From an uncultured Lachnospiraceae bacterium (GTDB lineage: Bacteria > Bacillota > Clostridia > Lachnospirales > Lachnospiraceae): DNA of 43,706 nt. The translations under genes and the position numbers were made by a program. Of the stretch, positions 24,190 to 33,240 are shown one piece after another. Below the pieces are notes generated by a model. The model was not told where the DNA came from. It worked only from the letters and a program-made list of their open reading frames with translations, and made no database searches. How positions within the stretch are numbered: the first letter of the stretch is position 1; the number at the start of each line of letters is the position of its first letter. The stretch lies in assembly GCA_910583835.1 (NCBI GenBank), contig CAJTYM010000038.1:1-43706 (forward strand), given 5' to 3'.

Positions 24190-25896
24190 ATGTACAGCGA
24201 ATTGATAAAGAAGTTAGAACCCAAACCGTTGTTTAATCTGAAGTGGTATAAGAATGAAGATTTGTATTCCGATGGGGACATAGAGGACCTCATTATCAAA
24301 CTGATTGCAGAGCATGAGCCGGAGAAATATTCCCAGGCTATTCTGGAGAATATGTGCTGGCCCACCTACTACCATCTCACGCACCTGCGCAAAAATATTC
24401 TGAACTGGTATCCTTTTGAAAAGGAAAGCAGCGTATTGGAAATCGGCTGCGGATTGGGCGCCGTCACGAACATGCTTTGTGAGAAATGCCATGACGTGAC
24501 GGCAGTGGAACTGTCTAAGAGAAGGGCAACGGCAACGCTGCTGCGCTGCCGCGAAAGGGAGAATCTGGAGATTATTGTAGGCAATCTGAATGACATTGAA
24601 TTCGAGAAGAAATTTGACTATATCACCTTGATTGGGGTACTGGAATATCAGGGAACTTACACGAATACGGATAACCCATACATGGACTTCCTGATGGAGA
24701 TTAAGAAGTTTCTCAAGCCGAATGGGAAACTGCTGGTAGGGATTGAGAATAAATACGGTTTGAAATATTGGTGCGGAGCCAGGGAAGACCATACGGGCTA
24801 TCCTTTTGAGGGTATGAACCAGTATACCCTTACCAACAAGAAAGTGAGGACGTTCGCGCGTAAAGAGTTGGAAGAACTTGTGAAAGACAGCGGGTTTAAG
24901 AACTCCTTTTTCTATTATCCCATGCCGGATTATAAGCTGCCGACGGTGGTTTATTCGCAGAAGACACTGCCCCATAATGAGAATCTGCACAACCTGCAGC
25001 CTTACTATATTCCTGACAAGAGCACCCTGGTGGCAGGCGAGATGGAGATTTATAAAGATATCATTGACAATAATGTTTTTGAATTTTTTGCCAATTCATT
25101 TCTTGTGGAATGTTCCGATGATGACAATCTGGGCAGGGTTACATTTAGCCGCCTTAGCACGGAGAGGAAGGACAAATACCAGATTGCCACTGTGTTTACA
25201 GACAAGGGAGAGGTAGAAAAGATTCCTTTGCATGAGAAGGAAGGGGCAGCCCATATCTGGCAGAATGTCAAAAATGCGAATGCTTTGGTGAAAGCCGGAA
25301 AAAATGTGCTGCCGCTCTGGCTCCGCGATGGCAAACTGGTGTCTGAATTTATGAAAGAAGAATTGTTGGAAGACAGGGTGCTGACAGCTTTCGGCAGAAA
25401 GAATAAGTTTGAGGTTTACCGGATGTTCGATAAAGTGTATCAGGATATCCTTACCTCTTCGGAACATGCAAAAGCGGAGGACAATATTTTTTATACGCTG
25501 AAGATTGATGAGGAAGTCAATGCAGAAAAATATGGTCCCATATTGCGGATTGGGTATATAGATATGATATTGCGCAATGCATTCTATATCAATGGTGAGA
25601 TTCATTGGTTTGACCAGGAGTGGATGTTAGAATGTGTGCCGGCAAGGTTTGTCTTCTTCCGTATGCTGTTTGCGCTTTACCAGACATTTTTCTGGATAAA
25701 TAAAGTGATTCCCATAGAAGAAGTTGCGCAGAAATATGATTTAGTTACAGCATGGAATGAATTTGGCGTATTGGAAAACATGTTTTCAGATATGGTGGAA
25801 GATAGGGTGCATTTACTGGGAAGCCAGGTATACCGTGGACAGGATCGCAAAGCATGTCTGGGCAATATTGAGAAATTGTTGGGAATAAAGTCATAG
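24190..25896 (+). CDS. WbdD-like methyltransferase-kinase
   Basis: A 568-residue protein. Residues about 60-230 are a SAM methyltransferase with VLEIGCGLG at 82-90. The C-terminal half looks like a small-molecule or sugar kinase: Asp458, Asn463 and Asp475 reproduce the DxxxxN...D pattern of the kinase catalytic and metal loops. This pairing is that of WbdD, which phosphorylates and then methylates the end of an O-polysaccharide and so stops growth. The WbdD coiled coil is absent. Here it may cap the glycan or make a methyl-phosphate decoration. AGGAGG is 6 bases before the start. The kinase reading rests on this motif only. Confidence 0.72.
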   Translation: MYSELIKKLEPKPLFNLKWYKNEDLYSDGDIEDLIIKLIAEHEPEKYSQAILENMCWPTYYHLTHLRKNILNWYPFEKESSVLEIGCGLGAVTNMLCEKCHDVTAVELSKRRATATLLRCRERENLEIIVGNLNDIEFEKKFDYITLIGVLEYQGTYTNTDNPYMDFLMEIKKFLKPNGKLLVGIENKYGLKYWCGAREDHTGYPFEGMNQYTLTNKKVRTFARKELEELVKDSGFKNSFFYYPMPDYKLPTVVYSQKTLPHNENLHNLQPYYIPDKSTLVAGEMEIYKDIIDNNVFEFFANSFLVECSDDDNLGRVTFSRLSTERKDKYQIATVFTDKGEVEKIPLHEKEGAAHIWQNVKNANALVKAGKNVLPLWLRDGKLVSEFMKEELLEDRVLTAFGRKNKFEVYRMFDKVYQDILTSSEHAKAEDNIFYTLKIDEEVNAEKYGPILRIGYIDMILRNAFYINGEIHWFDQEWMLECVPARFVFFRMLFALYQTFFWINKVIPIEEVAQKYDLVTAWNEFGVLENMFSDMVEDRVHLLGSQVYRGQDRKACLGNIEKLLGIKS

Positions 25897-25928
25897 GCGG
25901 ACAGTAAACCTGCCGGGAGGGCAGAGGT

Positions 25929-27086
25929 ATGGAGAAGATAATAATTTTTGAATCGGCAACGGATTCCCTGCGGGCTTTTGCCCATTTGATGGCAGAGGGA
26001 TTTCGTGAAATAGGGTATCAGGTCTTAATGGCAGATATGGCGGATGAAGCAAAGACAAGGCTGGCAGTGTATGGTTTTGCCGGGCATGGGGACACAGCCG
26101 CTTTGTTCTTCAACCATGCCGGGCTGAATCTGCTGACAGAGGAGCGTGATTCTGTCTGGAACGAACTGGATGTGGACTGCTATGATTATATTGTAGACCA
26201 TCCCATGTATTACCATGCGGCGATTATTTTTCCTATCCGCAGGCTGACCTTTCTATGCGTGGATGACTACCATAGGAGATTTATTGAACGTTTCTACCCG
26301 GGAAGGGTGCGCAGTTTTTTCCTGCCTTTGGCGGGTATCCGCTGCACAGAACCGGCGATACCTTTTGAGGAACGCTCCATGGACATTCTGTTTACCGGTG
26401 CATACCTGATAGATGACAATATTGAATACCATATTCAGGGATTGGGCGAAGGGTTAAGGCAGATTTGGCTGGATTGTTATGAATTGCTGTGCAGCCAGAC
26501 ACATCTGACTTTGGAGCATGGGCTGGAACGTTGCCTCAGAAACAGAGGGCTCGCGCTGCCGGAAGAGGATTTGCGGGATACCATACGTCTGTTTCAGGAT
26601 ATGGACGGCATGTTGAGGAGCCGCGCCCGCGCTGAGGTAATCCGTACGCTTGCCAATGCGGGCGTGAGGGTGCATATCTATGGGGAGGGCTGGCAGTTTT
26701 TGGATTGTAAGCAGGAGAATTTAATTCTGCATGACAGGATTCCCTTTGATGAGACCATTCCGCTCATTGCAGATGCCAGGATTGTACTGAATGTGATGCC
26801 CTGGTTCAAGTGCGGCGTCCATGACCGGGTGTATTCCGCCATGCTCAATGAAAGCGTGTCCCTGACAGACGGCAGTGAATATCTGCAGGGAAAACTCGCA
26901 GATGGAAGGGAGGCGCTGCTTTACTCGCTGGAATCTTTGGAGACGCTTCCTGATAAGGTGAAGCATTATCTGCAGAAGCCGGAGGAATTGAGGGCAATTG
27001 CCCGCAGGGGCAGGGATTATGCCGGGGAGACGCAGACCTGGCAGCACCGGGCAGCGCAGCTTATGGAAATCATCAAAGGGCAGTGA
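25929..27086 (+). CDS. CgeB-like glycosyltransferase (GT-B fold)
   Basis: A 385-residue protein resembling CgeB and other group 1 glycosyltransferases with a degenerate N-terminal half. Seen: an N-terminal Rossmann-like segment, YIVDHPMYYH, a FTGAYL turn opening the second domain, HIYGEGW, and the NVMPWFKCGVHDRVYSAML segment typical of the donor-binding end of this group. Presumed cytoplasmic sugar transferase; donor and acceptor unknown. It lies 32 bases after the WbdD-like gene and 13 bases before the next GT2 gene. Confidence 0.8.
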   Translation: MEKIIIFESATDSLRAFAHLMAEGFREIGYQVLMADMADEAKTRLAVYGFAGHGDTAALFFNHAGLNLLTEERDSVWNELDVDCYDYIVDHPMYYHAAIIFPIRRLTFLCVDDYHRRFIERFYPGRVRSFFLPLAGIRCTEPAIPFEERSMDILFTGAYLIDDNIEYHIQGLGEGLRQIWLDCYELLCSQTHLTLEHGLERCLRNRGLALPEEDLRDTIRLFQDMDGMLRSRARAEVIRTLANAGVRVHIYGEGWQFLDCKQENLILHDRIPFDETIPLIADARIVLNVMPWFKCGVHDRVYSAMLNESVSLTDGSEYLQGKLADGREALLYSLESLETLPDKVKHYLQKPEELRAIARRGRDYAGETQTWQHRAAQLMEIIKGQ

Positions 27087-27099
27087 GGGCAGGAGAGAA

Positions 27100-28155
27100 T
27101 TGGAAGAGAAAATCAGTATCATTATCCCATGTTATAATGTGCAAAGGTATATTGACCGCTGTCTGGCCTCCTTGGTAAACCAGACTATCGGCCTGGACAA
27201 ACTGGAAATCATCTGTGTCAATGATGCGTCCACTGATGGCACATGGGAGAAATTGTTATCTTGGGAGAGGAAGTATCCTCAGAACATCCTCCTGGTCAAC
27301 TGTAGACAGAACGGTAAGCTGGGACGTGCACGGAACATTGGTCTGGAACATGCTGAGGGGACTTATGTTGCGTTTCTGGATGCAGACGATTGGATGGAGC
27401 CGGATTCCTATGAGAGATTGTACCAGCTTATCCGACAGTACCGATGTGAGGTTGTGGCATTTCAGTTTATCCGTGACAATGGGAAAGAGGATGTGTGGAA
27501 ACGGCAGAAACGCCGGGACAGGGAAGATTTTTACCTGGATTTATCAGACGATGAAGAGCGAAAGAAAGTACTTGTGACGGCAATTTTAGATAATGGCTGT
27601 ACAGATAAGATGTATACAAGGGAGTTTATTGTCAGGAATCAGATTCGGTTCCCGGAAGGGTGTGCCTATGAGGACATTTATTGGGGAGTTCTCGTTCAGC
27701 TTTGTGCGAAAAGTGTTTATTTTTTTAACGAGAAGCTGTATCATTATTATATCAATCCCGATTCGATTGTGCTGAAAAAGAACCAGGCATATCATATGGA
27801 TATTTTTTACACGGCCATGATGATGTGGGAAGAATGCAAGCGCAGGGGTGCATTGGAGTGTTTTGCAAAGGAGATGGAATTAAATTTTATAATTTATTAT
27901 TACTTGGGCGGCATGAAAGTACTGGCATTGCGCTATACTGATTTAAAATATCAGGAATTTCGGGAAATGTGTGAAACGGTCAGGCAGACGGTGCCGGAGT
28001 ATAAGGCAAACCCATACCTTACGCAAGTGCTGGATGACATGCAGCAGCTGCAGGTTGCCTTGATTGACCAGGGGATTTCCCGGGAACAGTTTGCACAGGC
28101 AGTAAAGCTGCTGGGCGGAGAAGCTGGAGAAAAGACTGTTAGAAGAAAAGAGTGA
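27100..28155 (+). CDS. GT2 glycosyltransferase
   Basis: A family 2 glycosyltransferase of about 351 residues. ISIIIPCYNVQRYI, VNDASTDGT and FLDADDW are present in order. I chose the TTG at 27100 because AGGAG (27091-27095) precedes it and translation from there begins just before the GT2 domain; an ATG at 26998 would extend it into the preceding gene with no domain gain. It resembles the GT2 at 19511 and sits between the CgeB-like and SGNH genes. Confidence 0.83.
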   Translation: MEEKISIIIPCYNVQRYIDRCLASLVNQTIGLDKLEIICVNDASTDGTWEKLLSWERKYPQNILLVNCRQNGKLGRARNIGLEHAEGTYVAFLDADDWMEPDSYERLYQLIRQYRCEVVAFQFIRDNGKEDVWKRQKRRDREDFYLDLSDDEERKKVLVTAILDNGCTDKMYTREFIVRNQIRFPEGCAYEDIYWGVLVQLCAKSVYFFNEKLYHYYINPDSIVLKKNQAYHMDIFYTAMMMWEECKRRGALECFAKEMELNFIIYYYLGGMKVLALRYTDLKYQEFREMCETVRQTVPEYKANPYLTQVLDDMQQLQVALIDQGISREQFAQAVKLLGGEAGEKTVRRKE

Positions 28156-28164
28156 GAATACGAT

Positions 28165-29160
28165 ATGGAAGAGGAGACGGGAGAACAAGAGGCAGAAGAA
28201 CAAGAAACGGAACAGCAAGAGACAGAACGGCAGGAGTTGGCATTGCAGTATCTGTGGCGCAATTATGACTACTGCTACTTAAAGACTATGCACGAGAAGA
28301 ACCGCTCCCAAGGTGCAAGTATCATTATTGCCGGGACATCACATGCCATGAATGGCGTGGTGGAAAAGGAGATGTCTGCAGAGGCCATCAATTTTTCGAT
28401 TTCTTCCCAGGACTTGTATTATGATTTTTTGCATATCAAAAGGGCAATCGAGGAAGGGAAGCAGCAGATTAGGCATTGTGTGATAAATATCGGATATTAT
28501 ATGCTGCAGCAGGATGTTTCGCTCAGCAAGGCGCTGGAGTTTATGATACCGGCTATTTATGAACCGCTGTTTGGTGATGTCCACAATTATAGGGGGAATC
28601 TGACGTATGATATGTGGGCAGGCGGCAGGAAATCTGCACAGGGATACCCTTCGGAGATGCTGCAGAGATTCTGCCGGGAATTTGCCAGAGCATATTTCAG
28701 GAAGGAAGGTTCTTATTATGGTGCGGTTAAGGCAAGGGAACAGAACAGCCTGCTGCCTATCAATGGCATCATTTGGCAGGATATGCCGGCAATCAAGAAA
28801 GAGGTCTATGCACAGAAGCGGGCAATGGACCATAACCGCTTGCGGAAATATACAGAATCCCATAAGGAGAATGGGCAGATTGTGGAACAAATCGTACGTT
28901 ACCTGCATGGAAAAGGGATTATGCCCATTTTTGCAGTCTTTCCTTTTACCATGTATTATAACCGCTACATAGACAGGAGATATAAAAAGGATATTTATAA
29001 TTTGTTGGACAGTTTGCCGCTGCAAGTGGAGTTCCTGGATATGAATGATTATCTGTCCCTGTTCGAGGATGAGGATTATCTGGATGCGGACCATCTCAAT
29101 CTGACAGGAGCGAAGAAAGCAACCAAATTATTGGATCAGTTTATCACTACGGTAGGATAG
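28165..29160 (+). CDS. SGNH/DltD-like hydrolase or acyltransferase
   Basis: A 331-residue protein. After a Glu/Gln-rich N-terminus (about 28 residues) comes an SGNH-like domain: GTS with Ser59 as likely nucleophile, and DADH with Asp307 and His310. It is a paralogue of the C-terminal third of the fusion at 5884-8490; both contain SSQDLYYDF and a DLWAG/DMWAG element. SGNH relatives add or remove O-acyl groups. There is no signal peptide, so it should act in the cytoplasm. Nine bases separate it from the GT2 gene. Confidence 0.7.
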   Translation: MEEETGEQEAEEQETEQQETERQELALQYLWRNYDYCYLKTMHEKNRSQGASIIIAGTSHAMNGVVEKEMSAEAINFSISSQDLYYDFLHIKRAIEEGKQQIRHCVINIGYYMLQQDVSLSKALEFMIPAIYEPLFGDVHNYRGNLTYDMWAGGRKSAQGYPSEMLQRFCREFARAYFRKEGSYYGAVKAREQNSLLPINGIIWQDMPAIKKEVYAQKRAMDHNRLRKYTESHKENGQIVEQIVRYLHGKGIMPIFAVFPFTMYYNRYIDRRYKKDIYNLLDSLPLQVEFLDMNDYLSLFEDEDYLDADHLNLTGAKKATKLLDQFITTVG

Positions 29161-29185
29161 CGAAGATAGATACAGGGGGTAAAAT

Positions 29186-30307
29186 ATGCAGATAAAGATT
29201 TTTACGATGACCCACAAAAAATTTCCGGAACCTGAGGACAGCATCTATGTGCCCCTCCATGTAGGCAGGGTTTTGGCAAATGACCTCGGTTATCAGGGAG
29301 ATGATACCGGTGACTCCATCTCCCGGTGGAACAATTACTATGGAGAGCTTACCGGAGTCTATTGGGTCTGGAAAAATGAGATGCAGGCGGACGTGATAGG
29401 CATCTGCCATTACCGCCGTTTCTTTCTCAATGAACAACGCCAGCTGCTGAATCAGCAGGAATATGAAAAGATTTTAAAAGATTACGATATCATTGTCTCC
29501 AACGAAGTGCAGGCGGATACCAGTTACCTGGATTATTTTGGCGAGGCGCACAATGCGAAGGATTTGCTGACAGTAGGGGAAGTCATTGAGGAGAAATACC
29601 CGGAGTATACGCCTTATTTTCAGTCTGCAATGCAGGGAAGCGCCTATTATTATGGGAATCTGATGGTGACTTCCCGGAAATTATTCAACGCTTATGCCGA
29701 GTGGCTGTTTGACATTCTCTTTGAGGTGGAACAGCGGATAGATGTGGAATCCTATGATTTATATAACCAGCGGGTATTTGGGTTTCTTTCTGAGCAGATG
29801 GTGAAGATATGGGCTAACAAAAACCATCTGAGAATATACGAGGGCACGGTGGGGATTACCGCAGAGAAAGCCGAGACGGTAGAATTAAAGCTGGCGATGA
29901 AACAGCTCGTGAAGATGAGGCAGATTCAACAGGCAAGGCAGATGTTTTATGAATACTTAAAGCTGCGCCCGGATGTGCGCCTGGAACTGTCGGATATCCG
30001 GGGTGAGATTCCCATCATTGAGCAATTGCTGTATATTGCGCAGGAAGAGCAGCAGCGGGATCTGCCGGGGCTTGTGCAGATGTCCGATGATTTAAATGAA
30101 TGGATTGCCCACTACCGCAAAGTTTTGGACTGCCTGTCCCGCTTTTCGCAAGGAAAGAAAACGCCGGAAGACGTTGATTACATCCTGCAGAAGAATGTCT
30201 CCTGGGTGATGGGCAAGGTCATGCTTCTGAATGCGGCGCAAGGGACGATTGACGATGCCTCTCAGGCAATGCAGATTCTAGAAGAGATACTGACAGGGAA
30301 TAATTGA
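29186..30307 (+). CDS. DUF4422 glycosyltransferase-like protein
   Basis: A 373-residue protein whose first about 230 residues match DUF4422, a family found in capsular and other glycan loci and regarded as glycosyltransferases. VPLHVGR, GDDTGDSIS, YGELTGVYWVWKN and GICHYRRFF are its usual landmarks. The last about 140 residues are helical and not recognised. No membrane segment. An AGGGGG site precedes the start, 25 bases after the SGNH gene. Confidence 0.85.
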   Translation: MQIKIFTMTHKKFPEPEDSIYVPLHVGRVLANDLGYQGDDTGDSISRWNNYYGELTGVYWVWKNEMQADVIGICHYRRFFLNEQRQLLNQQEYEKILKDYDIIVSNEVQADTSYLDYFGEAHNAKDLLTVGEVIEEKYPEYTPYFQSAMQGSAYYYGNLMVTSRKLFNAYAEWLFDILFEVEQRIDVESYDLYNQRVFGFLSEQMVKIWANKNHLRIYEGTVGITAEKAETVELKLAMKQLVKMRQIQQARQMFYEYLKLRPDVRLELSDIRGEIPIIEQLLYIAQEEQQRDLPGLVQMSDDLNEWIAHYRKVLDCLSRFSQGKKTPEDVDYILQKNVSWVMGKVMLLNAAQGTIDDASQAMQILEEILTGNN

Positions 30308-30408
30308 AAAAGGATCGGGTAATTTATAAAATTATCTAAGGAAAAACAGGTTGTTTAACGATATATATATTAGAGTGTTTTTATTATACAAGAAAGGACG
30401 AGGATATC

Positions 30409-30774
30409 ATGGAAGATAATCGTAAAGAGCAAGCGGAGGCTTTGGAGGCGTTAAAGGACTATAATCCCAAAGTTCTGAAAGCATTGAAGGAAGTTATTCC
30501 AGAGATAACAGGGGAGAGGAAAGAGGATACGCAGGAGTATCTGGATTACATCTTTAAAGGCATTAATTGGGAACTTCAGGTCATAAACGGTACCATGGAA
30601 CTTCTGAATGAGAAGGAAGAGCAGGTATCGAAAGATTCCTTGAATGAGATTGTTGTTCAGATTAATGATGCATATACGTCAAAAGATGACAGCAAACTGG
30701 CAAAACTTCTTGAAGAGCAACTGCTGCCGTTTGTTGAGAAGCTAGACGGATATATCGAGAAGGCTCTGGCATAA
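30409..30774 (+). CDS. small acidic helical protein, unknown function
   Basis: A 121-residue protein I do not recognise. It is rich in Glu, Lys and Leu, has no Cys, no signal peptide and no membrane segment, and should be almost wholly helical. An amphipathic KLAKLLEEQLLPFVEKL helix lies near the C-terminus. A 101-base gap separates it from the DUF4422 gene, and a strong terminator follows it. Position at the end of the operon suggests an adaptor or acceptor role, but nothing in the sequence proves this. Confidence 0.7.
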   Translation: MEDNRKEQAEALEALKDYNPKVLKALKEVIPEITGERKEDTQEYLDYIFKGINWELQVINGTMELLNEKEEQVSKDSLNEIVVQINDAYTSKDDSKLAKLLEEQLLPFVEKLDGYIEKALA

Positions 30775-30793
30775 GGACTGGTGACAGAATGAG

Positions 30794-30844
30794 ATGTTTC
30801 AGGATTGCTTTTTCCAGAAAGGAAAGCAGTTCTGGAGCATTTTT
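30794..30844 (+). terminator. intrinsic terminator
   Basis: A long imperfect hairpin (left arm from 30794, right arm ending at 30840; about 16 pairs counting G-U pairs, then TTTTCC/GGAA near the loop) is followed by a run of five Ts and AA. It ends the operon behind the small acidic protein and separates it from the LicD gene. Confidence 0.72.
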
Positions 30845-30849
30845 AATTC

Positions 30850-30897
30850 TATAGGAAATGGATTATTGCGCTAACGCGTGAAAGTGTCTTTCCTATA
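30850..30897. repeat. inverted repeat before the LicD gene
   Basis: TATAGGAAA (30850-30858) and TTTCCTATA (30889-30897) are perfect inverted copies 30 bases apart, with a smaller GCG/CGC pair inside. Located between the terminator and the LicD start, it may be an operator. No convincing promoter elements were found here. Confidence 0.5.
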
Positions 30898-30960
30898 AGA
30901 TTACAATAATTATGCGCACTCGTGTGAGAGGAAGATGTTGATGTGTGGCAGGAGGCAATG

Positions 30961-31782
30961 ATGGCAAATTATGAGTTGACGAAAGAGGAGTTGAGACGCG
31001 TTCAGCTAATACAGCTGGAACTGCTGCAGGAAGTGGACCGGATATGCAAAAAATGCGGCATACACTACAATATTATTGCCGGGACGCTCTTAGGCGCAGT
31101 GCGCCATGGGGGGTATATCCCCTGGGACGATGACGCAGATGTGGCTCTTTTGCGGTCGGAATATGAGCGATTCCGCAAGGCATGTAAGACGGAGCTAAAC
31201 CATGAGAAGTATTATTTTCAGGATCACCGTGCCACCCAAGGATATCGCTGGGGATATGGGAAACTGCGCCGCAAGGGGACCGTCTTCCTGCGCAGAAATC
31301 AGGAGCATATGCCTTATGCACAAGGGGTATTTATTGACGTATTTCCCTTAGACGGCGTACCGGACAATTACTTGTTAAGGAGTATGCATAACTTTGAATG
31401 CTTTTGCCTGCGAAAAATTCTGTGGGCACGGGTGGGCAAAATTGCGGACAAGAATCTGTTGCTGCGCGGTTGGTATGGGCTGCTGGATAAGATACCGGAG
31501 AAGAAAGTCTTTGCCTATTACCATAAACTGATACGCCGGAGCAACCGTATAGGGGGAAGGATGGTCAGGATACTGATGTTTCCCACGCCCAACAGCGAAT
31601 ACGGTTATTACCGTTGTTGGTACGAGAACAGCAGCCCGGTGGAATTTGAGGGTGTTGTGCTTGAGGGAATCCGGGAGTACGATTCGTACCTGAGTTTTAA
31701 ATTTGGGAATTATATGAAGCTTCCGCCGGAAGACCAACGCAAGGTCCATCCGGTATCGCAGCTGAAACTAGGAAAATGCTGA
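30961..31782 (+). CDS. licD: LicD family phosphotransferase
   Basis: A 273-residue LicD protein. AGTLLGAVRHGG and WDDDAD (40-60) form the family's catalytic signature. LicD proteins move phosphocholine from CDP-choline to teichoic acid or LPS; the related fukutin and FKRP move ribitol phosphate from CDP-ribitol. The next gene encodes a cytidylyltransferase-oxidoreductase fusion, so a CDP-alditol donor fits well. I chose the ATG at 30961, 5 bases after AGGAGG (30950-30955); GTG 30943 and ATG 30958 are in frame but poorly placed. Confidence 0.88.
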   Translation: MANYELTKEELRRVQLIQLELLQEVDRICKKCGIHYNIIAGTLLGAVRHGGYIPWDDDADVALLRSEYERFRKACKTELNHEKYYFQDHRATQGYRWGYGKLRRKGTVFLRRNQEHMPYAQGVFIDVFPLDGVPDNYLLRSMHNFECFCLRKILWARVGKIADKNLLLRGWYGLLDKIPEKKVFAYYHKLIRRSNRIGGRMVRILMFPTPNSEYGYYRCWYENSSPVEFEGVVLEGIREYDSYLSFKFGNYMKLPPEDQRKVHPVSQLKLGKC

Positions 31783-31831
31783 TTTAATCAGTCTTTCCCC
31801 AGATGTAAAAAATCATGCAGAGGATAATAAT

Positions 31832-33166
31832 ATGAGAAAAGTGATAACGTACGGTTCATTTGATTTGTTTCATGAAGGGCATTACCAGCTGCTAAAGCGG
31901 GCGCGGGAACTTGGCGACTATCTGATTGTAGGCGTTACAACAGAGCAGTACGATGAGTACCGCGGGAAGCTGAACGTCATGGATTCCTTGATGGAGCGCA
32001 TAAGGAATGTCAAGGAGACCGGGTTTGCAGATGAGATTGTGATAGAGGACCATATTGGGCAGAAACTGGAGGATATCCAGAAATACCATGTAGATGTATT
32101 TACGGTTGGTTCTGACTGGGTCGGTATGTTTGACTGGCTGAAAGATTACTGTGAGGTTGTTTATCTGGAACGTACGAAAAATGTGTCCAGCACGATGCTG
32201 CGTGCCAGGAAATTTCATATCCTGCGGCTTGGCGTGATTGGCACCGGACGGATAGCGCGGCGGTTTTACCCTGAAGCAAAATATGTCAGCGGCGTCAATG
32301 TGGAGGGCGTCTATAACCCACATTTGGACAGCGCGCTGGAATATAAAGAACAGTTTGGCTTGAAATTCGGCACAGATCGGATGGATGAGTTCTTAGAACA
32401 GGTTGACGCCGTCTACATCGCATCCCCACACGAGACGCATGTCCCATATATCCGGCAGGCATTGGAATGCGGGAAACATGTGCTGTGTGAGAAACCTATG
32501 GCATTAACGAAACAGGAGGCCCAGGAACTGTATGCAATGGCGGCGGCAAAGGGGTTTGTTCTGATGGAGGCGATTAAGACAGCGTACTGCCCGGGCTTTT
32601 ACCAGCTTCTCGGCATTGCCAGAAGCGGTGTGATTGGCGCAATCCGTGATGTGGAGGCAGCGTTTACGAAGCTTGAGCCACCAGATAGCCGGGAACGGAC
32701 AGACCAGCAATTTGGCGGCAGTTTCCTCGAACTTGCAAGTTACCCCCTGCTGGCAATTGTGAAGCTGCTGGGTGTGGATTACAGTGACCTGCGGTTTGAA
32801 TCCATCCGGGACGAGCAAGGGATTGATTTATATACCAAGGCGTATTTCCGCTATAAGAGCAGCCTGGCGACAGCCAAGGTAGGGCTTGGCGTGAAATCTG
32901 AGGGAGAGCTGATTATCTCAGGGACTGGCGGCTACATCTTTGTGCCGGCTCCCTGGTGGAAAACCCGGGAAATTGAAGTCCGTTTTGAGAATCCGGAGCA
33001 GAATGAGAAATTTTTCTATAAGTTTCTTGGCGATGGCCTGCGCTATGAAATCAGTGATTTTGTGGCTGCAGTCAATGGCAATGAGAAGAAAGAACATAAG
33101 CTGCGGGCGGATGAGTCGGTGGCATTGGCTGGGATTATAGAGGCTTGGCAGGAAGCCCGGGGATAA
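31832..33166 (+). CDS. TagD-like cytidylyltransferase fused to Gfo/Idh/MocA oxidoreductase
   Basis: A 444-residue bifunctional protein. Residues 1-128 are a TagD-like cytidylyltransferase with HEGH (14-17) and RTKNVSSTMLR (114-124). Residues about 131-444 are a Gfo/Idh/MocA dehydrogenase with IGTGRIA near 136-142 and EKP at 220-222. The pair could reduce a sugar phosphate and join it to CMP, giving a CDP-alditol. Bcs1/TarIJ does this for ribitol with unrelated domains. It follows the LicD gene by 49 bases, which supplies the likely transferase. Product identity is inference. Confidence 0.85.
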   Translation: MRKVITYGSFDLFHEGHYQLLKRARELGDYLIVGVTTEQYDEYRGKLNVMDSLMERIRNVKETGFADEIVIEDHIGQKLEDIQKYHVDVFTVGSDWVGMFDWLKDYCEVVYLERTKNVSSTMLRARKFHILRLGVIGTGRIARRFYPEAKYVSGVNVEGVYNPHLDSALEYKEQFGLKFGTDRMDEFLEQVDAVYIASPHETHVPYIRQALECGKHVLCEKPMALTKQEAQELYAMAAAKGFVLMEAIKTAYCPGFYQLLGIARSGVIGAIRDVEAAFTKLEPPDSRERTDQQFGGSFLELASYPLLAIVKLLGVDYSDLRFESIRDEQGIDLYTKAYFRYKSSLATAKVGLGVKSEGELIISGTGGYIFVPAPWWKTREIEVRFENPEQNEKFFYKFLGDGLRYEISDFVAAVNGNEKKEHKLRADESVALAGIIEAWQEARG

Positions 33167-33191
33167 ACAGGATGGTTTAAGGCTATGATAC

Positions 33192-33220
33192 TTGACTGGG
33201 ATATGTATTTGTTATACATT
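33192..33220 (+). promoter_or_regulatory. probable promoter before the AAA-ATPase gene
   Basis: TTGACT (33192-33197) and TACATT (33215-33220) are 17 bases apart, followed by AGGAGG (33227-33232) and the ATG at 33241. This leaves an untranslated leader of only a few bases before the ribosome binding site. The gene may thus be expressed apart from the glycan operon. Confidence 0.45.
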
Positions 33221-33240
33221 ACAGGTAGGAGGTGTTGCAG

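Noticed and set aside
24214..24990. Open frame of 258 codons on the minus strand
   Set aside because: Antisense to the WbdD-like gene; no domain or ribosome binding site.
30308..30408. Promoter in the AT-rich gap before the small acidic gene
   Set aside because: No pair of -35 and -10 elements with acceptable spacing was found.
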